Shown here: positions 63,863-64,000 of the stretch, one piece after another | How the letters are laid out: the number at the start of each line of letters is the position of its first letter | Numbering within the stretch: position 1 is the stretch's first letter | Source of the DNA: Calothrix sp. C42_A2020_038 | GTDB taxonomy: Bacteria; Cyanobacteriota; Cyanobacteriia; Cyanobacteriales; Nostocaceae | DNA length: 64,000 nt | Direction: 5' to 3' | Assembly: GCA_015272395.1 (NCBI GenBank) | Contig: JACYLQ010000048.1 | Location: forward strand, 62,001 to 126,000 | Position numbers and translations under genes: made by a program | The notes under the pieces: generated by a model | Seen by the model: only the letters and a program-made list of their open reading frames with translations | What the model was told of the DNA's origin: nothing | Databases searched by the model: none

Positions 63863-64000
63863 ATTAAAAATGATGTATTAGCTCATACGGAGGTCTCTTC
63901 TTTAGTGCTGTTACAATAAACTAGCAGCAGTAAAACGCTTTTGAAAGCATTTATCAGCATTAAAAAGAGAAGTAAATAGATATCTTTTGTATAAAATTTA

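Overview
The window is a stretch of cyanobacterial chromosome, most likely from a filamentous, heterocyst-forming lineage (Nostocales). Direct signs are genes for oxygenic photosynthesis (plastocyanin petE, cytochrome c550 psbV, a cytochrome c6, the 35-residue cytochrome b6f subunit petM, the photosystem II assembly factor ycf39), a tocopherol gene pair, many two-component proteins, several small gene families known mainly from cyanobacteria (DUF2470, DUF2949, DUF4330, DUF5340-like), and heptanucleotide tandem repeats of the kind described from heterocystous strains. The DNA is AT-rich. The palindrome GGCGCC occurs about 60 times by my reading, while the usual cyanobacterial palindrome HIP1 (GCGATCGC) was seen once.

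Layout. 1-2.8 kb: end of coaBC, an S4 RNA-binding protein with a HAD phosphatase, and a winged-helix protein. 2.8-7.3 kb: a signalling block (CheY-like regulator, two receiver-kinase hybrids, a divergent NarL-type regulator). 8-11 kb: stress genes (GlsB/YeaQ-like, GSP17M-ChaB fusion, Dps, a secreted protein resembling low-temperature-induced proteins). 11.2-14.2 kb: a MITE-like element, a NodB deacetylase, an HNH nuclease pair and a ribbon-helix-helix protein. 15-21 kb: a GAF sensor kinase lacking its phospho-acceptor histidine, an SRPBCC protein, tRNA-Glu, a Na+/H+ antiporter and a divergent cytochrome b6-like protein. 21.6-25.3 kb: a proline-rich TonB-like protein, then cytochrome c6, plastocyanin and PsbV. 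25.5-32 kb: a sugar ABC importer (two permeases and a binding protein) interleaved with two paralogous MFS transporters.

32.3-38.9 kb: acetolactate synthase with a zinc-ribbon tail, a KtrAB-type potassium system, and gamma-tocopherol methyltransferase with homogentisate phytyltransferase. 39-48.4 kb: two STAND-type ATPases of unusual architecture, two TPR proteins, acetyl-CoA synthetase and a Uma2 nuclease. 48.9-52.2 kb: dihydrolipoamide dehydrogenase, trpC and small conserved proteins. 52.7-57.2 kb: a DUF192 lipoprotein, an atypical NblR-like regulator, NAD kinase, Ycf39 and PetM. 57.7-64 kb: a secreted protein, a second solute-binding lipoprotein, DUF2470, a metallophosphatase, an M48 peptidase, a DUF4330 protein and a RusA-like resolvase.

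Most genes are housekeeping or photosynthetic and are transcribed singly or in pairs. No phage, integrase, transposase gene or CRISPR array was seen. The unusual content lies in: (i) dispersed repeats, notably tandem arrays that abut the start codons of at least five genes and a roughly 140-bp MITE-like element in two copies; (ii) proteins of familiar families that have lost a key residue (a kinase without its His, a cytochrome b6 with one heme ligand changed to Gln, a response regulator without the acidic pair and Thr); and (iii) the two STAND ATPases, one of which crosses the membrane and carries an Ig-like ASH domain on the far side.
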